The notes: generated by a model not told the origin, from the sequence alone. DNA of 64,000 nucleotides from Epiperipatus broadwayi (GCA_028023455.1 JAQFVV010000020.1:9657092-9721091), one strand, 5' to 3'. Counted from the stretch's first letter, positions 22,861-36,063 are shown. Made by a program: numbers and translations.

Positions 22861-25387
22861 CACATTAGTACCACCATTACTATATCTTATGCTTTCTTTA
22901 CTAAGTCCTACCTATAAAATTACATAGTTTGACATTGTGATCACTTGAGGCTGAATTATGTGTATCGAAATGCTGTTGCTTAATATTATATTTAAAATTC
23001 ATAAATCAGTATGCTAGTTTTCGATTCTGGATATAAAAAATGCTCAGAATGCCCTTCCCCTACGTTCCATCTGAAATTTAAAATCTCTGTTGATGTATAT
23101 TATCCTAACGTAATAAACTAATTGCATATACAAAAGCTTGGTAATTTATTCCCATGATTAAATGACTGTTTACAAAAAGTTATACATATCGCGTGTAACA
23201 TCAGGCCGATGGTAAATAGTGTATTATTCATGTAAACTGCTGTAATCCCTTTTTACTCCATTAACACAATAATAAAAGGTTATTGGCATATCCCTAAAAC
23301 TGCATTAAAAATAAATATATCTACAGAACAAAATATACTTGTTTTAATATACGTATAAAACTATGAGATGTGTAAATGTATTTGGTTGTAATGTGAGGCT
23401 AATATTTATTTATTCAAATGTAATGTAGATTAACGTATAATATGCACATTATTAAACAATATTTAAAGTTTTACTCTTGAGTCCTATACAGTTGATTATG
23501 CTTTCCCTTACACATATATCTATGCATATTAGGTTTATATGTACACATATGATATAAATACTTCATTATAAGTAACACTTAAATAGATATGGCTAGTTAC
23601 CTAATTAGAGTCTTTTTATTTTCCCATTGAGCTGCTGGCCCAAAATAATTGAATATAATTTGTGCCATAGAAATTGCTAATCATAGATATAGAGACACTG
23701 GTTTTAACCTGTAGGGCAGTGTTAGAAAATGTTCCTGACTTAAGTATCTTGCACATGATCTGATTCGAAGTACAGGTTGGAATTCCGGCTCTGGTTGTAT
23801 GAATTATGTAAATTGACCGGTACAATACTCACACATTAAAGATAGTGATATCGACATTTCCTGAGTAGAATATTATTCGTACTTTCCTTAAAGTTGAATT
23901 CTGGGGATAAATGAAAGTTAAAGATGGAAGATGAGTATACAGGTAGATTTTTGATATGTTTGTGTGCTAATACATCATCTCCTAGGAGTGAGATCGGAAT
24001 GAATATGAGTCTATATACTTAGGAGTCCTAGATATGCTTTCTCATTCACTCTTATGGCCTATCAAGTCTACTGTTATGCAAGGTCAAGACCTGTTCCATT
24101 ACAATATATTATAGTAAAACTATATACTTCTTCCTTTCTATTACATACTTCTAATCTACAACATATAATTTCTTCCTTCTTATTATATTCTTCCAATCTA
24201 GAATCAACTACTTCACTATTCCTCTCTATCAATCTGCAATCACCTAAAGTATAACTAGAATTTTTAGATTCTTACATAAAATTTCAATAAAAGACCCTTT
24301 TAATATTTATAATATCTATTTTAAATAATATTTTAATTTGCAAAGTGCAGATAGTTGAAAATTGAAATAAATTGAGATACTGCAGAACCTCACTGCACTC
24401 ATTAAAATACGTATACGACAGCCAATCAGAATGTCATGATAGCCATCTAAACGACAATCAAATCTAAACACACAACAAAAATTTTACTATTGGAAGTATA
24501 TATATATTCAATTTAAAAAAATAAGATACAAGGGTACATAGCATTGCCTTAGTTTGCTTCATGCTATTGATAATCGCCTAATAATTATCTCATCACTTTA
24601 TTCCTATCCATGTTTCAATGAAAACTATTTCCTTAACTCCAATACTTTATCATCAGCATCGAAACACTTTCTACTAAAGCTGAATGTGATATAAGAAATT
24701 AGATGGCATATTTAATAGTGAATTTGGCTGTATATTATTTAAATTATTAATATATAATCAAAAATTAATATAATAGTTTCTTATTCCTCATATATATATA
24801 AGCATTTAAGTCTTTAAATTAAAGAGTACATTTTCCAGAACAGCATGCTACAACAATTTAAGACAGTCTTTTATTAACAACTTAATCTAGCAAAATAAGA
24901 CAAGGAAGACAGGAAAAGACTTGAAACATTTAGATAATATGTTAGATCAATTAAGAACATTCAAATTAGTAGACTCCGCTACAGTTGGTTAAACTAGTTT
25001 CAATCCCAATTAAATTAACCTTTGATTATCTACGTGTTAGTCAAGACAGCAGACAGGGCAAAGCAAATCAATAGCCCTGAAAAATGATGAAAATTAGTTC
25101 ATCAGCATGACACAAGCAGTGATATAATGTTTTCCGCACAGCCATCAACTCCAGATCAGATTATAGAAAGAAATAACGAAACTTTTAAAAAAAATCTTGA
25201 ATTAAGGACAAACTTTTTAAAAACTATTAATAATGCTTATGGGAAAACTAATTAAAAATATCATTAAAGACTTTTTACATGTAAAATAATAATTTATTAA
25301 TTTCTATTTCTATATGTACATTTATTTTTTTTAAAATATATATATCGAGATGTATAATTCTAAAATAGTATATGTTATATACGAATG
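22861..25387. other. AT-rich noncoding DNA, nothing firmly identified
   Basis: A mixed-composition stretch at 23616-23830 gives a 69-codon minus-strand frame without recognisable motifs. It is likely another old repeat. (AT)n runs occur near 24500 and 24790. Confidence 0.45.
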
Positions 25388-25525
25388 TTTCCTATATATG
25401 TAAATAGAGGGATTTAACCTCAGCAATTTTCAGTCTATTCATCCTCCACTCCTAACACTCAATCAGTTGGGCCAGATAATAATCTCCCTCACATATATAC
25501 AATCAGTGCTCGGTTTATATTAAAC
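25388..25525 (-). repeat. tRNA-like interspersed repeat, family 2, copy 1
   Basis: On the minus strand GAGGTTAAATCCCTC (about 25422-25408) is B-box-like. It lies within a unit shared with 25780-25945, 54670-54890 and a fragment at 63220-63260. The other shared phrases, read on the plus strand, are TCAGTTGGNCCAGATNATNAT, CACATATATACAATCAGTGC and CGGTTTATATTAAA. Probably an old tRNA-derived SINE. Confidence 0.45.
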
Positions 25526-25779
25526 AATAATCCTTAAACTTTAATGGAGATGCTTCAATCTTCTCACCCATCAAACAATTCAATTGTTCATTTTATTAAA
25601 AAAAAAAACAATGAAATGCTGGAAACACTTGTTCGATTTGAAATTATAGTCACATTACGTCAATCTAACTCTCCATATTAACGGATATTAAGTATCCATA
25701 TATATTAATAGTAGAAGGATAAGCTGAACTTATACCAAAATGTACAAGTATAATAAAAAATACTGAACCTTAGATGTAA

Positions 25780-25950
25780 TTAAAGGGGATTTGAACACAG
25801 ACTTTCAAGCTCCTTCAGTTATCCACTCCATCCTAAATAACCAATAAACATAAAAAAAATTATCTCCAATATAAATATAGTGGTAAACCAGAACTCATCA
25901 GTTGGTCCAGATCATCATCTCCCACACATATACCTGGGTCTCATTTTATG
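25780..25950 (-). repeat. tRNA-like interspersed repeat, family 2, copy 2
   Basis: The minus strand carries GTGTTCAAATCCCC (about 25803-25790), a good B box, preceded by GGATGGAGTGGATAACTGAAG as a weak A-box region. The tail side shares CATCAGTTGGTCCAGATCAT with the copies at 25.4 and 54.8 kb. Confidence 0.5.
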
Positions 25951-26369
25951 TGGTAGATAGGTTCCACAGAAAACCCATATTTAAAAAAATTGCACAAAAA
26001 TAGACTTAACTTACTTTGAAAATGGGGGATAGATTCTGTAATTTTCAGAAATCACATAAAAGCAAAGCAACAAGGAAAAATTTCTTTAAAATTTGCATTA
26101 AAAAAAATTAAGAAAATAAAGTATGACTAATAAAAAATTTCACATATTTGAAAAAAAATTAATACATGATAAACTTTTTTAATTAACTACAGTATTTAAT
26201 TTTACATTTTTTCATACATATTTTAATCATTATCACTATCTGACAATATGTGATTCGTTTGTGAACTGGTAAGAAATCAGATTTGTCATGGGATGTGATG
26301 TACTGCAGCTACTCCTTAAACAAAGTCAAGAATCTCTCAGCAATTATACCAAGAAAAACTTGTTAGCTA
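25951..26369. other. AT-rich noncoding DNA, nothing identified
   Basis: No feature supported. Confidence 0.5.
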
Positions 26370-27655
26370 CTTAATTTTACATTCCCCAGTATTTCCACAA
26401 CATAATTTTTGTCAACTCTACAGCCTTTATACCTAAATCCCCCTTACTCTTTTCCAAACCCAGCATAAAAACCGATAATCTATTTTCTATATAATCCCTT
26501 TTTTCATATTTATTTTCCCATAACTTCATTATATGTGCCCTTTCTGTTTTCAAACATTTACATTCAATTAACAAATGCCTAATATTTTCTCTTCCTTCCT
26601 TACATAATTTACAAAATAAATCACCCATATTTTTCCATTTTTATATTCTCTTGTTGCTAAAGATCCTGTTCGAGCCTTAAACAATAAACTACTTTCCTTA
26701 CTATTATCATAAATTAATTCACACCTAATATTCTGTTTATTTCTATATATATTTAAACTCTTTTTACTCTCCATACTAGTTCTCAATCTCTCTAACTTCC
26801 TATTCTTTATTAGTAAATCTACTCTTTATCCCATTCCTTACCACTATAACACTCAACAATCCTCCTAACACAATCATCCCATCTTTATACAAATATACAG
26901 ATATAAATTCTTTATCCAAATCTTTTGCATACTGTATTACCTTTCTCACCCATCTTGTTACCTGCCCTTTACTCATAACCCAAATAAATACTATTAGCTA
27001 TTCTTTTATTATCCATACACTGCAATCTACTAAACATTTTCATTTTACTTTTTGCATCTCTCATATGAAAACTTGACCATCCCATTTCTCCTTGAATTGC
27101 CTCCCTTGCTGTCCATACATCTGCACCCAATGCATGTCTTCCTACTTCCCTTTGAACTTTTTCTAAGTAATTTAACACCCCATTTCTAACATGTAATGCA
27201 TCATTACCATATGTTAACCATGATACTGCAACTCCTTTCCATATAATTCTAGTTACATCATATTTATTATATGAAAATACTGTTAATTTCTTTATCAATC
27301 CCTTTCTTTTCTTTGATTCATATATCAATTTTTTCTCCCATTCATCCAAATAATTTTTCTGATTACTTAAAATAATTCCCAAATAACTATATCTATTCAC
27401 CACACTTAACTTAATATCCCCCAACAACAATTCTACATCTTTTCTTTCCCCAGTATTATCCATCATTATATTTGATTTTTCTTCACTAAATTTAATCTCC
27501 ATCTATTCACCAACACTTGCACATGTTCTCAACATAACTTCCATATCTTCTCTTCTTTCTGCACACAAAAATATATCATCTGCAAAAAAAGACCTGACAA
27601 AATATATACTTCCTTACCTATTAACGGTATCTCTATCCCTACTCCATCTTGAGTC
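26370..27655 (-). pseudogene. Non-LTR retrotransposon reverse transcriptase relic, C-terminal half
   Basis: On the minus strand an FADD-type catalytic box survives as ADDIFLCAERREDMEVMLRT (ADD codons at 27583-27575). After a stop, a 177-codon frame (27502-26969) holds the thumb and connection region with YSYLGIILSNQKN, IWKGVAVSWLTYGNDALHVR and IQGEMGWSSFHMRDAKSKMK. The 3' part (26786-26377, two frames) carries SSLLFKARTGSLATREYK and then a zinc-knuckle-like FCKLCKEGRENIRHLLIECK (C-x2-C-x7-H-x4-C). The combination LFKARTG plus a terminal C/H knuckle is typical of certain arthropod and other invertebrate LINE families. The unusually low stop density makes this one of the better preserved LINE pieces here. 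The 5' end is lost and two frameshifts are evident. Confidence 0.8.
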
Positions 27656-27799
27656 TTGTGCTGTGTTAATCGTTTTCTGCTGACAATGTAATCTGTGATT
27701 AAATATGAGATGATGATGTTATTAATTGTATATAAAGCTCATTATATACAGACATATAACTAATTTAGTTCTCATTTGAATTTAAGAGGTTGTTCATTG
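27656..27799. other. Short spacer
   Basis: Nothing identified between the LINE relic and the dispersed repeat. Confidence 0.4.
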
Positions 27800-28345
27800 C
27801 CACAAACTCTCTCAAATTTCAGCATTTTCTGAAGTTTTTCTTTGTCTCACACATCAACACAAAATCTATGATTAAATGATTATACTTATCAGAAAATAAT
27901 AAATTTGCCTTCATTTGATAGATATTTTTGTTTACTACTGAAATAAAATTTAAGTGTTCACATTTTGTTTCTATATTTAAAAAATGAGATCGCAATCAAA
28001 ACAAAAAGATTATACATTATCATTAGAAAGATTATTTTCAGTTTACAAAACTTCATTATTTATTTTAAAAATCTAAAAGAATATTTATTTCTATTATATC
28101 TAACAAAATGTTTTTAAAATTTTAAATTTTTGAATATTTATTGCAATATTTTTATACTTGTAAGTATAAATCTATTATTATTATTTACTCATAAGTAGAA
28201 GCTAAGATTCTAAGTACAGCTTCAGGCCATATTCATGTTAGCTGCTAATATAATGTTATATTTTTGGGGAAAAAAGTATTTCTGATCAAAATAAGTTATT
28301 AATAATTTAAATTTCTTAATATCTAATAATTATAGTGAAATATAA
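27800..28345 (-). repeat. Unclassified dispersed repeat, copy 2 (inverted)
   Basis: This is the reverse complement of 19140-19740 (see that entry). The two copies lie about 8.5 kb apart and face opposite ways. Confidence 0.8.
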
Positions 28346-30839
28346 ACTTCTTTATCACATTAAAAAAAACCCACATAAAAAGATATTAAGAAGAAACATG
28401 AATCACATAACTTCAAAATTGCATTTAAAAAATCCGCATAAAACAAGAGCCAGGTGTATATATAATCAGTGCTCAGTTTATATTAAAATAGCAAGTAGAA
28501 AACTCATTTCATACAATATAAGCACATACATATGCAAAAGAATTACATATACAAGGAAGGGAAAATTAATATTATGGTACTTAAGTGCAATGTATTTATT
28601 ATAATGCATGGTAATTTGTTTTCCAATTTACGATTATTAAACTCTATCAAAATGCATTACCATTTGCTAATCAATGATAACTCAAGCCCACTATAAATGG
28701 CATTAAAATAAAGAACTATCTTTGTTATACATACTCTGGCAATCCTATTTTTAAATATTATGCATCTACAGCTTTTCTCTGCTAATCAAAAATTTCTCTA
28801 CATTAACTCATAATTTATCACAAATTTCTGTCTCCTATATATCATCAATAACTTTTACTGCTGCACATAGTTAATATTAGATTTTGTACATTTAAAAAAA
28901 TAATAAAATGTAATGCATACTTAATATCTTGATAATTTGAACTAAAAATTATTTAAAACCAAGTTGGAAAAAGTAAATGTTCTCTAATGACAATTTTGGA
29001 TGATGTGATTAATGAATATATTTCTCAATGATTGTTTTGATTTCTTATATGTTTTCTTTTTTTTAATTATCCTTCATGAATATATAAACAATAAACAAAT
29101 ATTGTTTTACTACTAGTAATCTATCATTTGCAGTAATTCTGTTTGTAAAGTTCTTTTGTTCTTGGACAGAAATTTTTATATCCTAAATACATTCTTTTTA
29201 TTCTTTTTTCTACAGTTATCAATTTTATTTTAAATGTTTTCCAATATACAGTCATTGACATTTCATTTCTAATAGTAAATATACCACCTTTCTTAATTGG
29301 GCATATCTGGAATAATGGGATAATCTATATCTGTCTTAAGTAATTTTCCATTTGCTTTTTTCATTCCCCCCAACTGTACTTTTAAAATCACCATTACAAT
29401 ATAATATATTACCATTTTTGAAAATATATATTAAAGTATTCTATTCTTTATAATTTTAATGTTGTTAAAATCCTAATAATAAAACAAAAACAAATTAAAA
29501 AACAGTAATATTTAATATTTTATTCTTTGTAGGTTTCTGTATCGAATTTAGTGAAATGTGGAAGTCAAATTTCTTAGAAATAATGTTAACATTTAAACAA
29601 TACCATAATATAATAAATCTGTGGTATTATCTTTTATAAATTAAACACACACAAAGTATGAATAATGTTTTTGTAAAAAAAAAAAAACAACAGGAAGATA
29701 TGAATTAAATAAGCACAACATTTAGTTTTATTTTTTTTGAAAAAGTAACTAAAAGCAGTTAAGAATTAAGAAAAACCAAAGTTAATGTTTTTTCTTTTTT
29801 GCACTCTATATTAAATATATATATATTTTTACTTATTTTGGAAAAAAATTAATAACTTTTTTTTATTAGTTTCAAATAACTGACAAAAAAAAAGATGTGG
29901 CAATATTTTTCAAAATTTTTAGTTTTATAAATTGAAACCATTTTTTTTTTTTTTATTGTTTAAGCATAAGCAAAAATTTTGCGCTCGTTTTGAAAGGAAT
30001 TTTTTTTCTTAGTGTAAATATAAAAAATTTATTTTAGAATATAATCACTTTACTAATGACAAGTTTATTTCAACTGAACATTTTCATTAAATATTTGTTC
30101 AAAATATGTATTTTGCCTATGCTTTTATCATTTTAAATTTATGCCTTTTTAAAAAAAAAAAATGGCTATAGACTATTCTTTTCATAAATATTGTATTTTC
30201 AAATGATAAGTGAAATTAGTAATTTCTTTATCATTGATAACTTTTAATTTCGCATGTAAGATATAAATATATTATTTCCATTTCAGTTCAAAATTTACTA
30301 ATGTTATGCTGTATCAACATAAAATACATTTTGATAACTTCATATAAATGCATAATACGATAATATTGTATTTTTAAATAATTAATGATAATTACATTTT
30401 ATTTGCTTTTTTTCACTTCTAGTTTAATATTTGTTAAAAGTATAGCATTTAAAAAAAAAACAACTATAAATGCTGTTGAAGAAATTGTGAAATAAAACAA
30501 ATGTAAATACTGTAATAGATAAATGTAAGTGCAGCCATATTGAATTGTTAAATACTCTGATGTCTAAAAGTTTAAGCTTTTATAGTTGGTCCAATCTTAT
30601 GAGAAAATGATTAGAGCACAATGTTTGACACTCTAAAATTATTCACACACATTTTTGGTGAATTCTTCCACATTGTGAAATAGTTTGTTTTATAAACTTC
30701 TATTCAATTCTCTTTTTATATTAAAACCTAGGCTACAGATAAAATGTCATTTTTGTTTGATTAGCACTTTAGATAATATTGCTAGACTCAGAATGCAATT
30801 GATATACAATGTTATGAGATTTGGGTATTCTGAAACTAC
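28346..30839. other. AT-rich noncoding DNA with homopolymer runs
   Basis: No gene recognised. The frame at 28335-28604 overlaps a short phrase, ATCAGTGCTCAGTTTATATT (about 28464), shared with tRNA-like family 2. Its residues are those expected of AT-rich noise. Poly-A/poly-T runs of 9-16 bases are frequent between 29660 and 30170. Confidence 0.5.
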
Positions 30840-30960
30840 TGGCTTGCAGTGAGTGGCAATACATATGGAGAGTTTTGCCCGTTTTAATAATAGTTATAAG
30901 CAAGCATAAAAAATGGTGATCATGTGATGTTCTGAAACTTATAATCAGTGAAACAGTGAG
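30840..30960. repeat. Relative of the 6.0-kb foldback element
   Basis: Shares GTGGCAATACATATGGAGAG followed by TTTTGCC with the right arm of the element at 6001-6135, and GGTGATCATGTGATG with its left end (inverted). The inverted repeat itself is no longer well paired. Confidence 0.5.
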
Positions 30961-31489
30961 TCATTTATTCCATTGTGAACATGTTAAATTGTGAAGAATC
31001 CACACATGAATTAAAAAAAACCCCTACATAAGTGCATAAAAAGTATTCTATCAATCAATCAATAGTATGTCCATTAAAATTTAGAAACACTTCTTTAACA
31101 ACTATGACCAGTGAGTGATTTCTTTCAATAAATGTCTTCTAAATCTCATAATTGTGAATCTACTGAATGAATGGGAAAAAAAGTTTTCTAAAATACTAAC
31201 AACAGAAGACTAGTTGGGATATCTTTATGTAAAAGAAAATTTATACTTAAATTTTTGTATAAAAATAATTTGATTATTTTAAAAACAGTATAAGAGATTT
31301 ATTTATGCTATCACAAAAGATAATTATTTTACTTTTGAGTGACTTTATTATATACAAATTTATATTAGCATGTCAGAGTTAAATATGTTTTAAATATATG
31401 TTGTACTTATGGTTTTCTCTTCCACTCTGTTGAAGAGACTGTCATCCAATAATGAGCTACTTTGAGGATGATGTATATTTTATCTTTTC
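30961..31489. other. AT-rich noncoding DNA, nothing identified
   Basis: No feature supported. Confidence 0.5.
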
Positions 31490-31690
31490 TTTCCTTAAAA
31501 AAAAAACTTGACTTTTTATTTGTTCTTTTTTTTCTACTCATGCTGACTTTCTTCTCACTCTCTTTCTTTCGATTGTCTGCAAGCTTTTGTTTTTTCTCAC
31601 TTTTTAATGTTCTCTAACTTTCTCTTTCTGACTTTTTCTTTCTCTTTCTTGCTTTGTATCTTGTGTTCCCAAACTCTTTCAGAAAAACAT
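31490..31690. repeat. Pyrimidine-rich low-complexity tract (short)
   Basis: The plus strand is dominated by T and C with recurring TCTTTCT and CTCACT phrases, like the longer tract at 39.6-41 kb. Probably a decayed (CTCTTT)n-type simple repeat. Confidence 0.6.
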
Positions 31691-33804
31691 AAAAACTCAA
31701 ATTCATATAAAATTAATAAATGCATATAAATAGAAAGTATTCATTTTATTATACACTAAACTGTTTATTATAATTACTAAATATTGGGTAGAAACTATAC
31801 TACGAACTTTTTAACAAAATATACAAATAAAAATTTGTTATTCTTATTATTACAATTGTTCTTTCTCCATATACCTAAAAATTAATCTACCTCACTGGCA
31901 TGAGTGCAAACTTTTATTTTTCTTAATTAGTCATTTTGCATTATAAAAACAAATTTCCAATTTGTGATAATAATAGTATGTACAGCCTGGAGGTCGAGCC
32001 AAGTGAATTTTGAAAAATTTTTTTCAGTTTGCAAAACAATTTAGGATTTTAAAATTTTCAAGTCGCTAGCCCATACTCACATAATAATCACCCATTATTG
32101 GTTAATAAAATATTTAATCATTATTAACTACTGAAATTGTTCTAGATTAGCCTTGGATAGATAGATGATTATAATATGATACAGCTTTTGTCAATGGTGG
32201 AGGAAGTTGTAAATATCTTTTGCTCAAGTAATTAGAATTTACATTCCTTCCTATTGTTTTTCAAAATTTTAAATCAGAAATATTAAAAAAAAAGAGGACT
32301 GATTTATAAATCATTAACTTTTATATATTTTTTTCTTTGATATTATTGTACTATTTATTGAATGTGTTATTAAAAAAATTAATATAGGATAGTTTGAGAA
32401 GGAAAAAATAATTTTAATCATCTTATTTGAAAGATGGTGTGAACATTACTGCAAGAAAATGTAGTAAAAATTACATCATTAATATTATCAAGATACCATA
32501 CTTATATGTAAATATTCATAATTTTAATAGAATTTCTTTGGGTATTTTAAGATAAATTTCCACCATGATGTAATTAGGCAAAATGTCAGTTAAAAACTGG
32601 CATTAAAAACTAAAAACATGTCATTTAAAAACAATATTTGTCTGAAAATAGAACTGCTTTTAATTTATGTCTTAGCTTTATGCAAATGAGCTACATCTGC
32701 TACTAATACTTTATATGTACAAAAACTATAATTATCATAACTTAATATGTTCACAAATAAAATAAAACTTTCATACAAATGTCTCAACTTCAGTTTACTT
32801 ATAACCTGGTTAAATCACACGTGGAATTTATTTTAAAACTAAGCAAAGAAATCTTGTTAAAAATATTAATATTTACAACATAGAGCCAATAAAATTTCTA
32901 ATTATTATATATAACACTTTACAAGAATCTTAAATATTAAGAGGATTATGATATTTCCATTTTTGATATATAAAAACTATTAATATCTGATCTACTTGAC
33001 TCATATAAAGCTAGGTCATTGTTTTAAAGGTGAATCACACAAATAATATTGCTAGATAGAATGATTTCAATTTGCAATGTCAAAGTTTATCTAAGAGAAA
33101 TGTCATTAGAATTAATATTTACATTCTAAAGCCAATGAAAATTTTTTAAATATATATATTTTTGTTTTATAAAGTTTTAAATGAAAACTATTTGAAAGTT
33201 TTATATGTCATAGTGCACATACGCAGTTATATTTTAAAGTTCTGTCATTTTTACTTTTCAATAGATTTTATTTTTAAAATAGTTTTCTTTTGTCACTTGT
33301 TTTTTTTTATCAAAGTAATTAAAAGCAAGCAAACTTTTAATGTTTTGGAAAAAAGCATGCAGATTTAAAAAGTTTTGATCTTTTGGAAATTTTTTTTTTA
33401 ATTTTAAAAAACGTTAATTGCATTCCTGTTTCTTTTATTTTCTATTGTAATCTATTTTAATTTATTTTTAAAAGCTGAGACTTAATTTTGCATTTATGTT
33501 TTTTTAATTAATTATGAATAAGATAAGATCCCTGGTCAGAATTTTTTTAATTAAGATTAAGTTTGAGATAGAGATTTGCTCTGGTCAAAAATTTCTAATT
33601 AAAGATGACATGGAAGATAATGGCTCACATAAATAGCCCCAGATTTTGGGCTAACACTATTCTCTGATAAATTTTCTGATGCTGCTTTGCTTGTTATAAG
33701 GACTTTTCTGCTTATTAATTTTAGCTGCCTGAATCTTGTTATTCTCCTAGTAATAATTATTCAGATTACTGTGCTGCCTTACCTGATATTTTGCTGATAT
33801 CATA
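31691..33804. other. AT-rich noncoding DNA, nothing identified
   Basis: The frame at 33162-33368 has no motif. From about 33480 the DNA is slightly less AT-rich, leading into the candidate exon below. Confidence 0.5.
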
Positions 33805-34085
33805 TTAAGGACTACTTTTCACTAAACAGCAATCATTCACACAGAAAGCCAAACATATACCCAATAAGAAATCTCCACATGCAGTGCTAAATCCTCCCAA
33901 GATGAACTTTGGAGTGTCAGACAATGCCACCAAGATCATGTCATAAAAGCCTAATCCCGAATTGACTCCAAGTTTGCCTCCAGACTCCTGAACATATAAA
34001 TGGAAGCCAAAAATCCACATAAAAACTTTAAAAAGAACTAAACCGTGTGCACTTCTGAAAGACATCAGCTAGACCTAGCAGTATA
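33805..34085 (-). CDS. Hypothetical 86-codon frame, possible exon or pseudogene
   Basis: A minus-strand frame beginning at 34065 and ending at 33805 has a residue mix unlike the AT-noise frames around it. It is rich in Gly, Phe, Leu, Val, Cys and Asp, with segments such as LGFYDMILVALSDTPKFILG and CGDFLLGICLAFCVNDC. Two hydrophobic stretches (around residues 8-24 and 62-78) could be membrane segments. On the minus strand a CTTTCAG lies just inside the start and could be a splice acceptor, with the frame open after it. No family is recognised. Because nothing else in the area reads as an exon, a fragment of an unclassified element or a processed pseudogene is at least as likely. Confidence 0.25.
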
Positions 34086-34386
34086 CCTCAAAATAAAAAA
34101 TTTCATTTTCTAACCAGGGTTAATACCCTAATTAAATCCTTTGTAAAATCTCAGCTTGATCTTAAAAAAAACCTCTTTTTATTATAAATTTTGAATTTTC
34201 CTTTAATATTTTTAAAAATTATTTTAGGTATTTTTCTTATTATAGTGTGTATTGGAATCTTAGATAGTATGAGTTTAATTTTATAGTTATTGTCTCTTTT
34301 TACATTACTAACCCTTGATAAATGCTTTGGCAGACATTTGTAAATTTATTTTAACTCATCTGTCCTTTGTCATTATAATTAGTTTA
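34086..34386. other. AT-rich spacer
   Basis: Nothing identified. Confidence 0.4.
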
Positions 34387-34697
34387 GTTAAGCTAGGTTT
34401 AAGCCAATGCACATGCACTTTAAAGATAAATTATAAATGACTACTCTCAATTTTTCCAGACATGAGATATAGTACTTTAGAAAGAATGGAATGAATCTAA
34501 CCATTCTTTAGACCCAAATGTTTATGAATGGGCAAATCTTAAGTATGTGGAAATAAGAGCATGAAGGTGTTACAGCAGTATTTATTTATAATTTATCTTT
34601 AAAGCGCGTGTGCATTGGCTTAATCGCTAATATTACTATTACATAAAAAACATAGCGATATATATATATATATAAAATATCTTGTTAAGCTAGGTTT
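34387..34697. mobile_element. Foldback (MITE-like) element with 14-bp direct flanks
   Basis: Arms of about 45 bases (34401-34445 and 34577-34624) share TTAAGCCAATGCACAYGC and CTTTAAAGATAAATTATAAA in inverted orientation. The loop includes a second small palindrome, AGAATGG...CCATTCTTT, around 34484-34509. The 14 bases GTTAAGCTAGGTTT stand on both sides, at 34387-34400 and 34684-34697, as a target-duplication-like pair. About 60 bases including an (AT)n run lie between the right arm and the right flank. Confidence 0.7.
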
Positions 34698-36063
34698 GTA
34701 TTTTCCTTGAAACCACAAATCTTTTGGCTGGCAGTTTATTGAGTGTATTGTTCTGTTTTTCCTATATCAGAGGTTTCGTTTCTTCTATGTAAGATTATAT
34801 GTGATCATAACCTTTTCTTGTTATGTTTTCTTGTCTTGTATTGTGCCAACCTTGATAACTTTGAACATGGTTAAATCATGAGCTGTTCTGCAGCCATATA
34901 ACATTCTTGGTCCTATCTGGGTCAAGGAAAGCTCTCTGCACTGTTTCATTGTGTTCCTACAAAACTGCTTCATTTTTGTTTTGAAATCTCTAGATAGGGA
35001 AACTGGAATTGGTTTTTATACACTGCTAGCAGGAAGATATTATAAATACCTCTTTTTAAATTATAGGTGAGAAAATTAACTTATCTGTCAGGATATTTAA
35101 TGTTTTCAATACTCTTGTACATTCTCTGATAAATATGCTGTAAAAATCTAGGTCAAACCTTAAATTTTTTTTTGCTTTATATTTTGTTTTCTTAATTTAA
35201 TAAATTATAAAGTATTTAACATTATTTTAGCTGATGTGTGTCTCTGTTGTCTTTTCTCAATCTTAAAGATCTCTTTTTCTCCCTGGGTTTAGCTGGTGGC
35301 ATATCATCATCAACTTTTGATCACTGTAAATTAACTTTTCTAGGTCATTAGGAACCTAGTGATGCCCTCAGTGATCAAAAAAAGATAGAAGGGAACAGTA
35401 CAACATATGCATGTTTAAATAATGTAAATGTGTTCAAGATATATTGCTTGTAATTTAGAAGTGAGGCCCCTTAATGCTTAAGTGATTATTTAAATGACCT
35501 GTAAGGAGGAGGTTCCTCTATATGTAAGAGAACATATACATAGGTTTGAGAATTTATTGCAGTTTCAGATTTACATTTTCTTTATCTGTAAAGAGTATTA
35601 ATTCTCAATTTAAAAATTAATAGATAAATAAATATCTTCTATTATATTTGCAACTTTTTAATTCTCTTAAAGATAAATCATCATTAGACATTACTTGTCA
35701 TGACTATAGCTATTCTAACTTAAACATATAAAAAGAACATCTAAAAAAAAGTTATATAAAACAAAAAAAAAGATTGAATTATAAATTCTATATGTGTAAT
35801 TAAAGGATGAAAATGTGGTAACATAAAATACAATTTCACACTCTTATATGGATGAAACAAGACATAAACGTATAAAGTTAATATCTGTCACACTGTTAGG
35901 AAGTTCATTTTATTATAAATTTAACATAATGTACTGAATAGTATTATAATACACTATAAACATTAAATGAGAGACTGTAATAAAAACCTTTTTTTAAAAG
36001 TTATAATACATATATATATACAATTTAGATAAAGGAAATTTATTCTTCTACCCAAATTGCCTT
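34698..36063. other. AT-rich noncoding DNA; small inverted repeat at 35319-35384
   Basis: No gene recognised. GATCACT (about 35319) and AGTGATC (about 35371) bracket a palindromic CTAGGTCATTAGGAACCTAG-like segment. This could be a decayed small element. Confidence 0.45.

Noticed and set aside
28335-28604. 89-codon Lys/Ile/Tyr-rich frame
   Set aside because: Composition expected from AT-rich noncoding DNA and it overlaps a repeat phrase shared with other loci.
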